Origin: Desmodus rotundus | Lineage: Eukaryota > Chordata > Mammalia > Chiroptera > Phyllostomidae | Reading direction: 5' to 3' | DNA length: 64,000 bases | Assembly: GCF_022682495.2 (NCBI RefSeq) | Contig: NC_071397.1 | Span: 16,254,739 to 16,318,738, forward strand | Part shown: piece after piece, positions 45,505 through 57,559 of the stretch | Layout: the number at the start of each line of letters is the position of its first letter | How positions within the stretch are numbered: the first letter of the stretch is position 1 | The notes under the pieces: generated by a model | What the model saw: the letters and a program-made list of their open reading frames with translations, nothing else | Databases searched by the model: none | Told to the model about the DNA's origin: nothing | Position numbers and translations under genes: made by a program

Positions 45505-46055
45505 AAAGACACTCAGGAGTGCTCACAAAAGCATTGCTCATAACATCTCAAACTGGGAAAAAATCCAAACATTTATCAAAAAATGATTAAATAAGTTGTG
45601 ATAGACTCTAACAACAGAATACTACACAGCAGTAAAAATAAGCAAAACAGTTATCCATGATAATATGGATGAATATTTGTAAACAAATTCAACATAAGAA
45701 GCAAAACATAAAAGAATACAAGTATATTTTTCTACCTTTATAGACTTCACAAAGAGTTACAGTACTTGTAGGGATATCTACATCAGTGGTAAAACTATAA
45801 AGTGGAAACCATGAAAGACAGGGTAAGGATCACCTCTGGCTGAGGTGAAGGGGTGGTGATGTGTGATGGGGGCACATGGGGAATCCTGGAGAGCCCGCGG
45901 TGTGATATGTTTTGACCTGAGTGGTAGGTATATTGGTGGATATATGAATAATTGCCTTGTACTTATATATTCATTGTTAAATTATGTTTTGTGCACTTTC
46001 AAAATGTACAAAACTGTAAGAAAATAATAAAACACATTTATATGTTATAATAATG
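45505..46055 (+). mobile_element. Old LINE-1 (L1M-type) 3' end
   Basis: 'gtgctcacaaaagcattgctcataacatctcaaactgggaaaaaatccaaacatttatcaaaaaatg', 'cagaatactacacagcagtaaaaata' are ORF2 C-terminal sequence (the 'IAKYWKQPKCP' equivalent), then 'aagattttgtgcactttc' and 'tgtacaaaactgtaagaaaataataaaa' close the 3'UTR. Confidence 0.8.
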
Positions 46056-46289
46056 TATTTTTTTGCTTAATGATTGCAGAATTTGATGAGAATTACTCTG
46101 TTTTGCATAAAAAGTTATTTCTAAAACAAACAGAAATTCAGTCTAGTGTCTCATGGCATAGCATTGAGAAAGTATATTTATGAGTTGAACAGATTTATTC
46201 ATAACATTTTACTATCTAGTATTAACGTTTGGTAATGACTGATGACGGTATGTGAGGCAGTTTTGTTCCTCTCTACGGTGGAAACCACA

Positions 46290-46830
46290 GAGTAGGGGCA
46301 CACTTGACATGCCGTGGGAGATACAGAATATTTCCCACACTGCTTTTCTCCTGTGTGTAAGCTCTGCTTCCTTTCAGGTGTCTGGCAGGGCTGTCGTTCC
46401 TAGTGCCAGCCTGTCCTTCACAAGGTGGTCATTGGCCCAGGCCTGGCCAAACAAGGGACCCTACCTTTCTGTCACAAGGATAAATCCCAGAGCATGACTA
46501 GTCTTTCGGTTAGATGTGTTGTAAGGATGCTGGGAGGAGAGTTATTTCTATGTGTCAAGGATAGTGATTCGGGGACCATGGAAGACTGAACCCACAGTGG
46601 CCATTTTCCAGCCACTCTGAACGAAGAGGCTTGAAAATTCAGTGCACAACAGAGAACACTGTGGTGAAGGCTGTTGGGAAAAAAAGTGTAATATTTTTTG
46701 ATCATCTGAATCAAGCTGTACTTCAGTCCACTGGATGAGCCAATAAATTATTGTTATTTTTTGTTTTCTGTTGTTCCTTGATCTACTTTGAGTTTCGTTT
46801 CTTGTACTTACAATGGGAAAGGTTCTGGTT
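46290..46830 (+). mobile_element. Probable ERVL/MaLR-type LTR
   Basis: 'catctgaatcaagctgtacttcagtccactggatgagccaataaattattgttattttttg' followed by 'ctactttgagtttcgtttcttgtactta' resembles the LTR 3' end 'gagccaataaattcccttt...agtttgagttgggtttctgtcacttgcaac'. Family uncertain. Confidence 0.5.
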
Positions 46831-46839
46831 AATTTACAA

Positions 46840-47315
46840 ACATGGTTTAAATTATTTCTAGTATTTACAGTCTAAAATGATTACATTTCTTTGTGTGCTT
46901 TGGCCTTTTGATCAATGTTTTGGAATAGCAGAGTTAACTCATAATTACTTGTGCTAATGAGGGTCCTAAAGTCTAAGGTAGTTACTTCATGGACAGCTGA
47001 CCCTCCCAAAAGCTTAAGCTGGGTTTCTCTGGCCACAAGGATTGACGTTTCCATGCAAATATCGAATTAGAGACATACGAAAGCACAAAGGACTGGGGCA
47101 GAATGAAATGAGGTGACGTCTGGATAAGGTTTCCTTAGTCTGCTCTCATTCCATAAACTCTGAGGATGTTAATGATTCAGTTGCTCGCTGAAAGGCTTAT
47201 CCATGGCATGGGAAAAGTACACACCGAATCCAGAGGTGGAACTTAAGTGAAGCTACTAATGCCTGTGAGGTTTCAAAGATGCTATGAGGAGAGCTTCACC
47301 AAGAAGAGCTGCAAA
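46840..47315. other. Unique intergenic sequence
   Basis: No gene or repeat recognised. Confidence 0.45.
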
Positions 47316-47319
47316 GCAG

Positions 47320-47470
47320 TGTCTGCACATTGAATCACCTGGGAACTTTATGAAACCCAAGTGCTTGGATCTCACCTAAGAGAGACGTTGATTTACTGAT
47401 CTGGGATATGGCCAAGGCATCGGGATTTTTTAAATCTCCCCAGGTGATTCTATTGTGCAGCCAAATTCGA
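47320..47470 (+). mobile_element. MER5-type (hAT-Charlie) DNA transposon fragment 3
   Basis: 'gtctgcacattgaatcacctgggaactttatgaaacccaagtgcttggatctcacc' and 'ggcatcgggattttttaaatctccccaggtgattctattgtgcagcc' match MER5A. Confidence 0.8.
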
Positions 47471-47833
47471 TCAAGGCCATATAAAGGAATTTTCGAGTCT
47501 TTGTTAAATTACTGAACAAAATCTATCCCCATGAAGGACTTGGACTAGTTGGTATCAGTAGAGACAGTAGGGGTAGTATATGGAGAAGCAGACAGCTACA
47601 TCTTCTGGGAAGATTTGGGGGTTAGCCTCAGATTGCACCACACCCCGGTGGCCTCGCCTGGGTACTTGACCCTTGCAAGGTCGTCAAAGTGCTTCTAAGC
47701 TAATCACCAGGAATCACTTGTGGGCCTATTCTCTTTCACAGCTTGTTTCTGAAATCACTCCCCATAGACTTTAACTGCCTTTCCTCAGAGTTCTGTATTT
47801 CTCCCTACTCATTCGAACAACAATAACAAAAAG

Positions 47834-47853
47834 AAAAAAAAAAAAAAAAAAAA
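47834..47853. repeat. (A)20 homopolymer
   Basis: Twenty A in a row, directly visible; it is preceded by 'caataacaaaaagaaa' and could be a retrotransposon tail, though no body was recognised on its left. Confidence 0.95.
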
Positions 47854-47869
47854 CAGGGAAAACTCTCAG

Positions 47870-48540
47870 GGAAGGTACTTAGCCAAAGTTTCAGTTATGA
47901 GCATGTTAGATTAAATTCATCTGTAAAGATTTTTAAAAATACTGTCTTTCCATTCCTTTATATCCGATTTTGATTGCTTTAAACTCATGTAAGTTTCACA
48001 ATTAATGCCATCTGCTCTCACCATCCACTGATAACTTGGTTTGTGGATGGATTTCAAGAGTTCCTGGACCACACCCTCCTTGCAAATGATAAGCAACATT
48101 TTAAGCTTATGACTTTTGTTTGTGTGTACAAGTAGATTATTGAAAAATATTAGGTTGTCAAATAGGCCTATAACTTTTCATCTATTTAAGAATCACCTTA
48201 ATACACTAATAATAGAAATCCTACCAGAAAATAAAAACTAAAATAAAACATTTCTCCTAATTGTTATCAACAAGACTTTCTGGGTAGATAAAACTTAAAA
48301 TTCACTCTTTTCCTAAAAGATTACTTCAGTTTAATCATTAACCATTCACTGATAGCTACCACTGCCACACATTTTTCTGCGGCCTGTGAGAAGACAGTGC
48401 TGTCTTGGGCTTTAGAAAACGTTCAGTCCTGTAAGAAAACTGTAAGTCTACTTCCATTTGGCCATAACTACCTCATTATTTTAAATTATAAAAAAAAGTA
48501 AAATAATTTCCCACTTTTCCTACTTGCCCTAGAGATGGCC
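47870..48540. other. Unique intergenic sequence
   Basis: No gene or repeat recognised. Confidence 0.45.
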
Positions 48541-48550
48541 AATATGAATA

Positions 48551-48989
48551 CAGCGGTCCCCCCTTATATGAGAAGGATAGCTTCCAAGATGTCCAGTGGA
48601 TGCCTGAAACTGTGGATGGTACCAAACTCTAAATACATTGTTTTTCCTTATACATACATACCTATGATACAGTTTAATTATTCAATTGAGCACAGTAATA
48701 GATTCACAACAATTATTAGAAGTTAGGTGAACATGGTCTCTCTATCTCCCATAACTGATCTGATAATCTAGAAGGCAACCCTGTGACTAACAGGTGGGGA
48801 CACGCACAGTGTGGCTACACTGGACAGAGCAGGACAGCACCAGGTTTCATCACACTACTCTGAATGGCATGCAGTTTAAAACATGAATTGTTTATTTCTG
48901 GAATTTTCCATTTAACATTTTGGACCATGGTTGACCACGGGAAACTGAAGCCACAGAAAGCAAAAACCACAGATAAGAAGGGACAATTG
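48551..48989 (+). mobile_element. Non-autonomous Tc1/mariner (Tigger-like) DNA transposon, copy 2
   Basis: The 5' end 'cagcggtccccccttat' and the 3' end 'ataagaagggacaattg' are imperfect inverted repeats, flanked by TA at 48549-48550 and 48990-48991 as expected for Tc1/mariner insertion. 'gtggatgcctgaaactgtggat' and 'accacgggaaactgaagccacagaaagcaaaaaccacagata' are its subterminal repeats. It carries no transposase and is about 440 bp. Confidence 0.85.
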
Positions 48990-48999
48990 TAGCATTGTA

Positions 49000-51350
49000 T
49001 GTATCAGACAAATGCAAGTACATACACTCCGTGTGTGTGTAATTTTTAATTCATGCAACCATAGAATCCACTCCCTCTTTTCACGTAACAGTATGTCCTG
49101 GACATCTTTCCAGGTTACAAAATTGCCTTAGAAGGAGCGTACAGTGTTATTTCTGGCAGTATTATTCCAGTCATGAGCATCCTTTCTGTAAAGCTGAAAT
49201 GGACATGCATACAGTCTTCGACCGTCCAAGTCAGCTGCTTTCATCCAAGCAGGCCTTTCCTTCTGTTTCCTTCACCCGCACCTACTCCGCAGTCCTCAGC
49301 CCTCCACCTCCTGTCACTCCGCCCAGAAGAGGCGAGAGCCCTGTTCTTGCTCACCCCGAGCAGCCCTTGCAGAAGACATGTGCAAGGCTCTGCGGTTGCC
49401 TCATGCATAAGTTTGTTTCAAGTACAGATTTCATTCAGAAACCATTCTGTCAAGGGAGTTTGTACGGCATGTTTCCCATTGCGAGCAAAGGAAAACAGGT
49501 TTAGCACTAAAATATACCATCTGTGTCAAAATGTGATGGTGTCGATTTAAATCTGAGCACATTTGTTAGTTTTAATTCCAAGGCATCTAGTGCTGCAGTC
49601 ATTGTTTCCTCTTGCCCTCAAAGGAAAGATCTTCCTGGGATCAGTAAATCCCTTCTTAGAAGTCAGGTCAAAACATCTGCAGGGGGAAAAAAAAAACTTC
49701 TCTTAGGTAGAAGGACGCAGAACGTCCTTGCGTGCCAAGCTCAGTGAGTCTTTTTACACCCAAAACACCACTGAGTTAAATGCCATTGAAAAGACAGTTA
49801 AAAGTTAGCTCTTTTTATCTCCCATACCACAGACCCTCTCTCTGTTGCCTTATGCTTTACACGATGCCTTGTTGCCACATAAGCAGTTAAGATTCATTTT
49901 GCAACTCCCTCACCATCCCCAGACTGAAAAGATCCTTCCGAGTTTGAGCCAGGATACCAAGAATGTGGACAAGCCAGTGAAGTTTTAATTGGATTAAACT
50001 CTGTGTGTCCCTCCACCCCCACTCTCTTCTCTGGCAACTTTCTTGACAGCTTAACTAACAAGATAGCATGCAACAAAGAGATGTGGCATTCAGCAGGCCT
50101 CCCGCCTTACCTGGGGGGAACACACCTGGGCCAGCTGTGAGTCACAACAGAATAACAGGTAACTGACAACAACCCCCACTCTGATACTGTCACCGACTCC
50201 CAGGCTTTGTGCATTTCTGAGATGAAATTCAAACCTGAAATTTTAGCTGCTCAAAGTGATTGGATTCCGCAGGCGTCTCCTGAACTTGCTGTGGAAGCGC
50301 CAGAGGGGAAGCAAAGCCACTTCCCTGGTCTTTCATTCCCTTGGCCAAGAAAAATCCAAATCTGCCCATTTGGCACCTTTGAGAGGGAAAAAAAGGGCAA
50401 TACAAATTTTCCTTAATAAAATAATGTCGGCTGTTAAAGAGCAGTCTTGCCAATGTCACTTGACGCCTTTCTCCCACGGGGCTGGCGGGCACGGGGCCAG
50501 GGAGCGGAGAAGTGCAATTGGAGACATTAGTTACACCTCCTTAAGTTCGGTAGCAAAATAATATTTGATAAATGAAAATAAATCCAGGCAGACGCAATTT
50601 CCAAATACTTGTTAGAAGTACCTGTCACTTCCAGACTCTCTGCTCAAGCGTAACCGTTGGTGATCGAATCCATTTTACCGCTTCTTCCAGGCAGAAAATT
50701 TCAGCGTGCCCTAAAAGGATTCAGTGTTTCCGGGAGGAGGGTGAAAATCACATTTTCACTCTCTGTGAAAACTCCACTCAGGAAGTTCTTACCTGACACG
50801 AGAGCAGTTGGATGCCTGAACTCTCGTTTCAGAAACCCTGGGAAGGATCACGTGACCCCCAACATAAGGAGAGTTAATATCTCAAATACCTTTCACAGGA
50901 AGATACCCATTTCATGCCATTATAAAAGGTAAAGTTGAAACACAAATGCCCCTAAAAGAGGTAGCTGTGCTTCAAAATCCCCACTAAGCTGTAAAGGACT
51001 TCGATTCAATGTGATCCTGAGGGCGGGTGTTTATAGTGGAGAAAATAAAGACGTGGGGACTAGGAGGGAAGTTGTAACCTATGGAACCAAAGATAAACTT
51101 CATGTCTTGACTGTGTTTTCCACCTACATGCAATAGATCTGATAATTTGGGAAACATTGACCCAAGAGTTCTACTAAACAAAAATAGAGAAGCAAGAAGA
51201 AAAGATGTAACAATAAAATTTAAGTTATTTTGGGGGGGGGGGCAATTTGACATAATTAGAGGTAGCATAATCTTTTGACTTTTCCATATTTTATCTTCAT
51301 CCTACTGAATAATACTGCAGCCAATGATTATTTATAATGGAGGAAAGCTG
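49000..51350. other. Unique sequence, GC-richer in part
   Basis: No gene recognised. The overlapping plus-strand frames at 49173-49550 and 50207-50932 lie in moderately GC-rich unique DNA; each overlaps others in different phases and none has a recognisable domain or clear splice structure. A (G)11 run lies at 51232-51242. Confidence 0.4.
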
Positions 51351-51369
51351 GTTGCATGAGAGAGTCCGA

Positions 51370-51480
51370 GTGGTATGATGGAAAGGTGCCAGCACACCTG
51401 AGTTCCAGGCCTAGTGTAGGAATTACGTGACCTATGGTTCGTCACTTAAAATAGGGTTAAAGACCTACTATGTTATCGGC
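51370..51480 (+). repeat. MIR-type SINE, first part (split)
   Basis: 'gagtggtatgatggaaaggtgccagcacacctgagttccaggc' and 'gacctatggttcgtcact' are MIR 5' and core phrases. The rest appears to continue at 51650. Confidence 0.6.
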
Positions 51481-51610
51481 ACCGAATTATAAACTCCCAA
51501 ATACTTTATCTCTATCAGTCTGTCCAGGGAGCTTTAGTTTCCTCGCAGTACATGCTTCTTATTGTGGAGACTGAATTTTTTAATGTAAGGGAAGTAGTTG
51601 GTCCTGTTTT

Positions 51611-51637
51611 TATTTTTTTTTCTTTCTTTCTTTCTTT
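51611..51637. repeat. T-rich (TTTC)n tract
   Basis: 'tatttttttttctttctttctttctttt' pyrimidine tract, directly visible. Confidence 0.85.
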
Positions 51638-51649
51638 TGATAAATTCCG

Positions 51650-51800
51650 TAACTCATTCAGTTTTCTCAGCTGTAACATGTGGATAATAAGAATACCTAT
51701 GGATAGGGTTTTTGTGAAAATTAAATGAAATAATTCATTTTAATTGTTTAGGAAGGTACCTGGCATGCAGTAATCAATAATCAATAATCAGTTTTATGGG
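51650..51800 (+). repeat. MIR-type SINE, second part
   Basis: 'cattcagttttctcagctgtaacatgtggataataagaatacctatggatagggtttttgtgaaaattaaatgaaataattc' and 'ggtacctggcatgcagtaatcaataatcaataatcag' are MIR core and tail. Confidence 0.7.
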
Positions 51801-51809
51801 GGGCTAACA

Positions 51810-53205
51810 TTTTAGCTATTTGATTGTCTAAACTGCATTCTGGGGCATAAAGTTTAGAGTTCTTCAGCATCCTTTATTTTTTCACCTTTGCCTTTAAGTA
51901 TACGAATTTGGTCTTAAGATTACGTTCAGCAACAGGACACGGTGTGAGAAGCAACAATGGATGAGAAGCATCCCACTTCGCTGAGGCAGCTGGTGACATG
52001 GGTCCCACTGACATGAGCCAGGGGCAAGAGGCAGTGGTCAGGTCACCCTTTTCCTACAGAAAAAGTGGCTCAACTGTGAACCCCGGACTGGTGTGCGACT
52101 GTCACAAAGAAACAAGCCCAGACACGTCTACCTCGGACTGCCAGAGAGCCTGTTGCCAACAACTACAAGTCAGGGGAAAAATGCAAACAAGAAAACCAAC
52201 CAAATAAACAACCAGAATGAAAACAACTCGCACCCTTGAAAAACAAACCTAAAACAAGGTCTGTTTCTCCACAGCTCTAAAGTCTAGAGAGCCAGGCCTT
52301 CATAGAAGGCAATGAAAGGGTAGTTCACTGTTATCTGACACTGCAAACCCATTGGAAATAAAATGTGAAATGCTGGGCTCCAGTGGGTGACAGTTGATAC
52401 GCAGAAAGAAGAAAAATGCTTAGAGTTGGAATTATTTACCTGAGTCTGTGAACCCGTTGCAGGCAGATGGATAGACTTCTGGGAGATCTCTGAAGACTCT
52501 AAAATTATAAGCAAAATTTAGTGGGTATATACATTCCTTTTTGTATAAAGAATGTGTAACTTTCGTCTGCTGCTCAAATAGGTTTGAGACTTCAAAAGAG
52601 TCCAGAATCCTGGATTAGAGAACAGTACACTTAGGTTTATAAATAAGGATCATTATCTTTTTTTGATCCTTATGTTGCACAAGATAGTTCCAAAGGTACC
52701 ATACAATAACTTGGCATCTTGCAAGAGGGATGTTGATTCTCACCTTCTTGGGAGCCAACAGGAAGTGAGGGGGTGGGAGGTGCCCCAGGTCCTGGCTCTC
52801 CTGCCTCCACTGAGTTTGCTTTTCTTGTGCTGAGTACAGGAGCTCTCTGGCTCTGTCCTAGACTCTGGGCAAATCATCCAACAGTGGCTGTAATTTTAAC
52901 CTGAAGGTGTCCTAGGTTCTCAAAATCACTCCCACATCCATTAAACCCCTTTCCAATAGTTGCTGAGGAAGCCAGTAGCTTGAACTTTTTTCAATTCATG
53001 TCTCAGATTTTACCTTGTGACATTTTCTTTGTGTCTGTCCTCTTCCATCGTTCTCAAGGAGACTGAAGAGGGACTGAGAATGGCTCATCACACCACATTT
53101 CCACCCTGGAGACCCCCTAAGAGCAGGCGGGGAAGGACATATTTTACACAAAGGGGCTTATGTGGAAAGGAGCATGGATAATCTCCCTTAATATTCATAT
53201 CTAGC
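51810..53205. other. Unique intergenic sequence
   Basis: No gene recognised. The frame at 51998-52207 lacks any domain signature. Confidence 0.45.
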
Positions 53206-53209
53206 ATTC

Positions 53210-53400
53210 GTGGAGGCTGTGTTGATTGTGCCAAACACTATACAAGGTACTCGACATTTTTCCGTTTAATACCTATAACAATCTTATAAAATTGGTATCA
53301 TGACTAGTTTGCAGAGACGTGAATCAGGGCTCACAAGTTAAGCAACTTGTTCAGGGTGAAACAGCTAGTAAATTACAGTTGGAACGCAGGCCATCATCTG
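53210..53400 (+). repeat. MIR-type SINE
   Basis: 'tgattgtgccaaacactatacaaggtactcgacatttttccgtttaatacctataacaatcttataaaattgg' and 'aagttaagcaacttgttcagggtgaaacagctagtaaattacagttgg' is a nearly full MIR. Confidence 0.85.
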
Positions 53401-53404
53401 TATA

Positions 53405-54285
53405 ACTGCAAAGTCCCAAGCTCTTTCTTCATTACCATTCTGTAGTCGTAAGTTATTTCTATTAGATTTACCATTGTGCTTACCGCTAGTTGATATCGAA
53501 AGAAGTACAACTCTTTCCTAAACACAGGGTGCCTGTGTGTTCCCTTTAGTGAAGAAATGACTGTTGCTTTTTCTGTACCTCTGGATGGTGAGATAGAAAC
53601 CCAGACACCGAAAGGGCGGTGAAACTGTGGAACACTGGCGTAGATGCTGTCTGTGCGGCTGGGATCACAGTCAACAATCAACAGAACAGCTGCAAGACTG
53701 GGTCTTAAATAAGTAAGGGCTTTGATTTTTCACACTGAACAAGAAGTGTGTCGGTGGGTGATTCACAGCTGATAGGATAGCCCCACCATGTCGTCAGAGG
53801 CCAGTTCCCTGGTTTCTTTTTTCACCATCCTTAGCCTATGACTTCTGTCCCTCTATTCCGAAAATAATGGCTGCATGTCCAGCCATTGTGTTTGTCTTCC
53901 AAGAAGGAAGGGCAGAGAGGAAACAGAGCACAGAGTGCTGCTAGCCAGGTCTGTCCCTGGACCTGGGGAGACTGGGGAGGCGAGTTCCGGTGCTGAACAC
54001 ACACCACTACAAATAAAACTGAGGCTCTGTTAGTGAGGGCGAAGGGGAGTATAATTGGCTGACAGACAACTATGGAAGCAGCGACACTTTGCAGAGGGAA
54101 GCAGCTGCAAGGCATTTCGGTGGAAGTTCACATTTTCTGTAGCTGCTAGTCAGTGTTGTCCTATTAGCTACATCACACCAGCCACAAACCCTGGGGTAAA
54201 GCCTGCCCGAGACCTGCTTATTGTAAGCCTCTAGGTTTCTCTTGTCTGCTGTGCCAGATACAAAAAAACTCACTAAAGCAGATGG
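53405..54285. other. Unique intergenic sequence
   Basis: No gene recognised. Minus-strand frames at 53394-53681 and 53831-54291 show no recognisable domain. Confidence 0.4.
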
Positions 54286-54290
54286 GTTCA

Positions 54291-54470
54291 AGCCCTGGCC
54301 GGGTACCTCAGCTGCTTAGAGCATCATCTCGATACACCAAGATTGTGAGTTTGATGTCCAGTTCAGGGCACATACAAGAAGCAACCAATGAATGCATAGA
54401 TAAATGGAACAAATCAATGTTTCTCTCTCTTTCTCTCTCTCTCTCTAAAAATCAATCAATATTTTTTTTT
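54291..54470 (+). mobile_element. Ves SINE (bat tRNA-derived SINE), copy 2
   Basis: Head 'gccctggccgggtacctcagctgcttagagcatcatctcgatacaccaagattgtgagtttgatgtccagttcagggcac' is a tRNA-like sequence with A and B boxes; 'aatggaacaaatcaatgtttctctctctttctctctc' follows. This head ('gagcatcatctcgatacaccaagg' type) differs from copy 1 ('attgagcactggactatgaaccaaagg' type), so two subfamilies are present. 'gcagatgggttcaa' / 'gaaaatgggctcaa' on the two sides may be a decayed duplication. Confidence 0.92.
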
Positions 54471-54509
54471 AAAGAAAGAAAATGGGCTCAATGTGATACA
54501 GGCGTGAAA

Positions 54510-54720
54510 GCACAGGCTTGAATTCGGAAGACTGAAGTTCAAGTCCCACACAGCCACGTGCCATCAGTATGACCTTAAGTAAGTCATCAGCCTCAAGTTC
54601 TTCATATTTAAGCAAGGATGATAATGCTATCTATTAACATAGACATGCTGTGAGGTTTCAGTGAGATGATGCATGTAAAAAAAACCTTATGGAAAATTGA
54701 GCATAAACACTGCCAATGAT
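54510..54720 (+). repeat. MIR-type SINE
   Basis: 'gcacaggcttgaattcggaagactgaagttcaagtccc', 'gaccttaagtaagtcatcagcctcaagttcttcatatttaagcaaggatgataatgc' matches MIR. Confidence 0.75.
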
Positions 54721-55079
54721 TATTATGGTTTTCAGTTGAATAGAACTTAGTTTGGTCACTTAATTTGTTTCATTTATGGAAGTCACTTCATGTCGATTAG
54801 CTTACATTTCAGCCCTTGTTCAGCACAAAGCATTGTGTTACGCACTGATGCTCTAAAAGGAGAAATCTACAGATGTGTAGTGAGAATCCATAGGGTGCTC
54901 ACATCTCACAGTGCTGGCCTCCCTTTCAGATACGCCCTTCCCCATCTTTTTGTCCAGGATAATTCCTCCTTGGAACTCAGTACTCAGCTCAGAAGCATCG
55001 ACTTCAAGAGCTGCCCCAAGTCCACCGTGGTTCTTCCACCCCATTGGCTTCCATGACACTGGTTCTTCTCTATTTGTTC

Positions 55080-55650
55080 TTCCTTTTCATTTTTGATTTT
55101 TTGCTTTGTCTCTTCTATTGACTCCTTTTTTCCACTAGTGCCTGGGACTTTGAGATCCCCAGACTTGGGCTAAGTCTCAGCCATGACTCTTAATTGATAC
55201 TCTCCCCTGGTTAATCTCAGCCACATTCGTGGTTCCTTCTATTTCAATGTCCTGCTGACTCACCAGTCTGTACATGTGGTTCAGCCATGTGTCTCAAGCT
55301 TCAAAACCATACATTCGACTGCTTGCTGGACATATCTTCAGCTGGTGTTCCAAACTACTGCAAATACAAATATTCATAGTTGAACTCTTCTCCATCATGT
55401 GGGCTGTGGTCCTGCTACTGTGTATCCTCTGTTCTGGGTATCCTCACCACCTACCCAGTTGTCTAACCTAGGAAACTGAGTCAACCATCCTCTCTTTCTG
55501 TTTTCTTTCCCACATCCAGTCACTTAAAGAGCCTTACCTTAGCTCTACCCTTTTCTTTTGTCTCCTTCACGATGACCGCCCTTTGTCTGGAATATCTTCA
55601 CAGCCTCCTGCTTCACCCCCAACGTCAGTCTGCCAACCACAGCTGCTGCT
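55080..55650 (+). repeat. LINE-2 ORF2 3' remnant
   Basis: 'aaccatacattcgactgcttgctggacatatcttcagctggtgttccaaactactgcaaatac', 'tgaactcttctccatcatgtgg', 'ccacctacccagttgtctaacctaggaaactgagtcaaccatcc' follow L2 ORF2 order, read in the sense direction. Frames are broken. Confidence 0.75.
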
Positions 55651-55659
55651 CTAAGGACA

Positions 55660-57150
55660 ACACAACCAAAATGAAATTGACTGAGCCACGTAAAGCCCTT
55701 GACACCCCTCGTTGTTTTCTCTCACTCACCATTTCCACCATTTACTCTCCACTGCAGAAATTTTAAACTTGGGGCATCCATGAGCTGCCCGGGGGCTCAC
55801 CCGGTGTGGCACCCCTCTATTCTGGCTTGAGTGCATGTGCATGGCATGAGGTCCAGTGCCCCACGGCCTCGCATCATCTAGATTCCTTAGTCCAGGTCTC
55901 AGTCTACTGGGCGGCACTCAGTATTCTGCCCATTTTCGACAAATGGTTCAGATTGATTATTTTCATCTTAACAGTTAAATTTATGGAATATGAATTAGAT
56001 GTTAATGTTTAAAAAAGAAATAATAGAGCAAAATTTTCCAGAACTCAAAAAAAAATACCCGGTAGCATGGTTAACACTTAAATGCCTTCAGTTAAGCCTA
56101 GGTTTCTGAAGACTGGAACTTTTTGTCACTCATATTCTGTAAACCCTGTGGAACATTCCAAGGTAGAGCCAGGTAAAGACATGACAGGTAGAGGATTGAT
56201 CAGAATTCCTGAACACTTACTTAGCTTGGTCTTCATTTTTTCCCCTCCCACTGATGTAGCAGAACCTATTAATAGGGAAGAGCCGGAGCAGTTAAAATTA
56301 GTCACTCTTCAAGACCGTGGAAGGGAAAAAAGTATGTCCTTTGATGTTAACCTTCCTAAAGGCACACACACTCTGACTACACATGTGGTGACATCACCCC
56401 TCTGTGTTTGTGTAAATGGACCAAATTAAGGAGATTAAGAAGGGAGTGGGTCAGAGGTAAAGTGACTGGCAGTGAAGTGGAGGCAGCAAATCCCTCCCAT
56501 CCTCTGAAAACAGTCAGCGCTCAAGTCTGTGCATGTGTTCAGGGCAGAGAAGCAGGTAGGTTTCTGGACCACAGCCTCTGCTCTCCAGCAAACTGAGGAC
56601 AAGGCTCATAACCACATGAGAGTCTTATTTACTTCTCAGTCCAAGAGAACGGAGAGCCCTAAATTTCGCACAAGATGACACGAAAGAACTTAGGAGATGC
56701 CTTTGCATGTAGGCAAGAAATAAAGTGACGCCACCTAAACTTAATTATTAAGTACTTGACATATTAAACTACCCTCCTCTGGGACCGACAAGCCAACAGT
56801 TTTCATGTCAGGTTTTCAGATACCTAAAACAAAAGAATATGCATTCTACAGAGTATATAAGAATGTTAGCTTTAAATATTATGTTTTCTAATTGTTAACA
56901 AGTTATAAAATGTATAGAGATCCCTTTTCTCAATAGAACTGTTCCTACCCCATTGCATATAACTGCACCTAATATGATCCGTCAAAAAATGCAAATCTAT
57001 CCATAGGAATTTCTGGTCTGAAACCTGTCAGTATCTATAGGATGAGTTCCAAACCTGATGCATAAAATTGTTTACCCTCTGGGCTAGGTTCTGAGTATAT
57101 CTTTCCACGCTTACTTTTCCCTCCCAGCCAATTTCCTTACTTATATCATG
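55660..57150. other. Unique intergenic sequence
   Basis: No gene recognised. The frames at 55806-56012 and 56082-56429 have no known domain. Confidence 0.4.
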
Positions 57151-57154
57151 TACA

Positions 57155-57540
57155 AGTAATATATACACACATGTACAAAGGCACACACATGCAAGCACAT
57201 GGGAACATACCCCACACAGGATGCACACTGTGTACATATACATAAGAGCATATGTATATACACTGACAAACATAAGACACATGGGCACACATATAAGAGA
57301 CCACAAACATATAGAAATAGCCTTGCACCCAAATGTGCACACAGGAACACATATGGGTACACAACACAGAAACATTGTGTGCACATGGGCACACCAGAAA
57401 GGCACACAGACACACAAATACCCATGGGCATGTGTTCAGAGACAGCTGCATATATAAGAACACACATGGATGCAAATACACACACACCATGGGGTACGTA
57501 GAAGGACACACACAGGAACACACACATACACACATAGATT
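57155..57540. repeat. CA-rich imperfect minisatellite-like block
   Basis: About 385 bp rich in ACACA and CACATG units, for example 'cacacacatgcaagcacatgggaacatac' and 'gcacacatataagag', with no constant unit length. On both strands it gives long cysteine/histidine- or valine-rich frames (57028-57535 minus; 57199-57614 plus) that are products of the low-complexity DNA. Confidence 0.9.
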
Positions 57541-57559
57541 CAAACCCTGCACTCCACCT

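Noticed and set aside
54291..54370. Possible tRNA gene
   Set aside because: It is the tRNA-derived head of a Ves SINE; no full cloverleaf and a SINE body follows.
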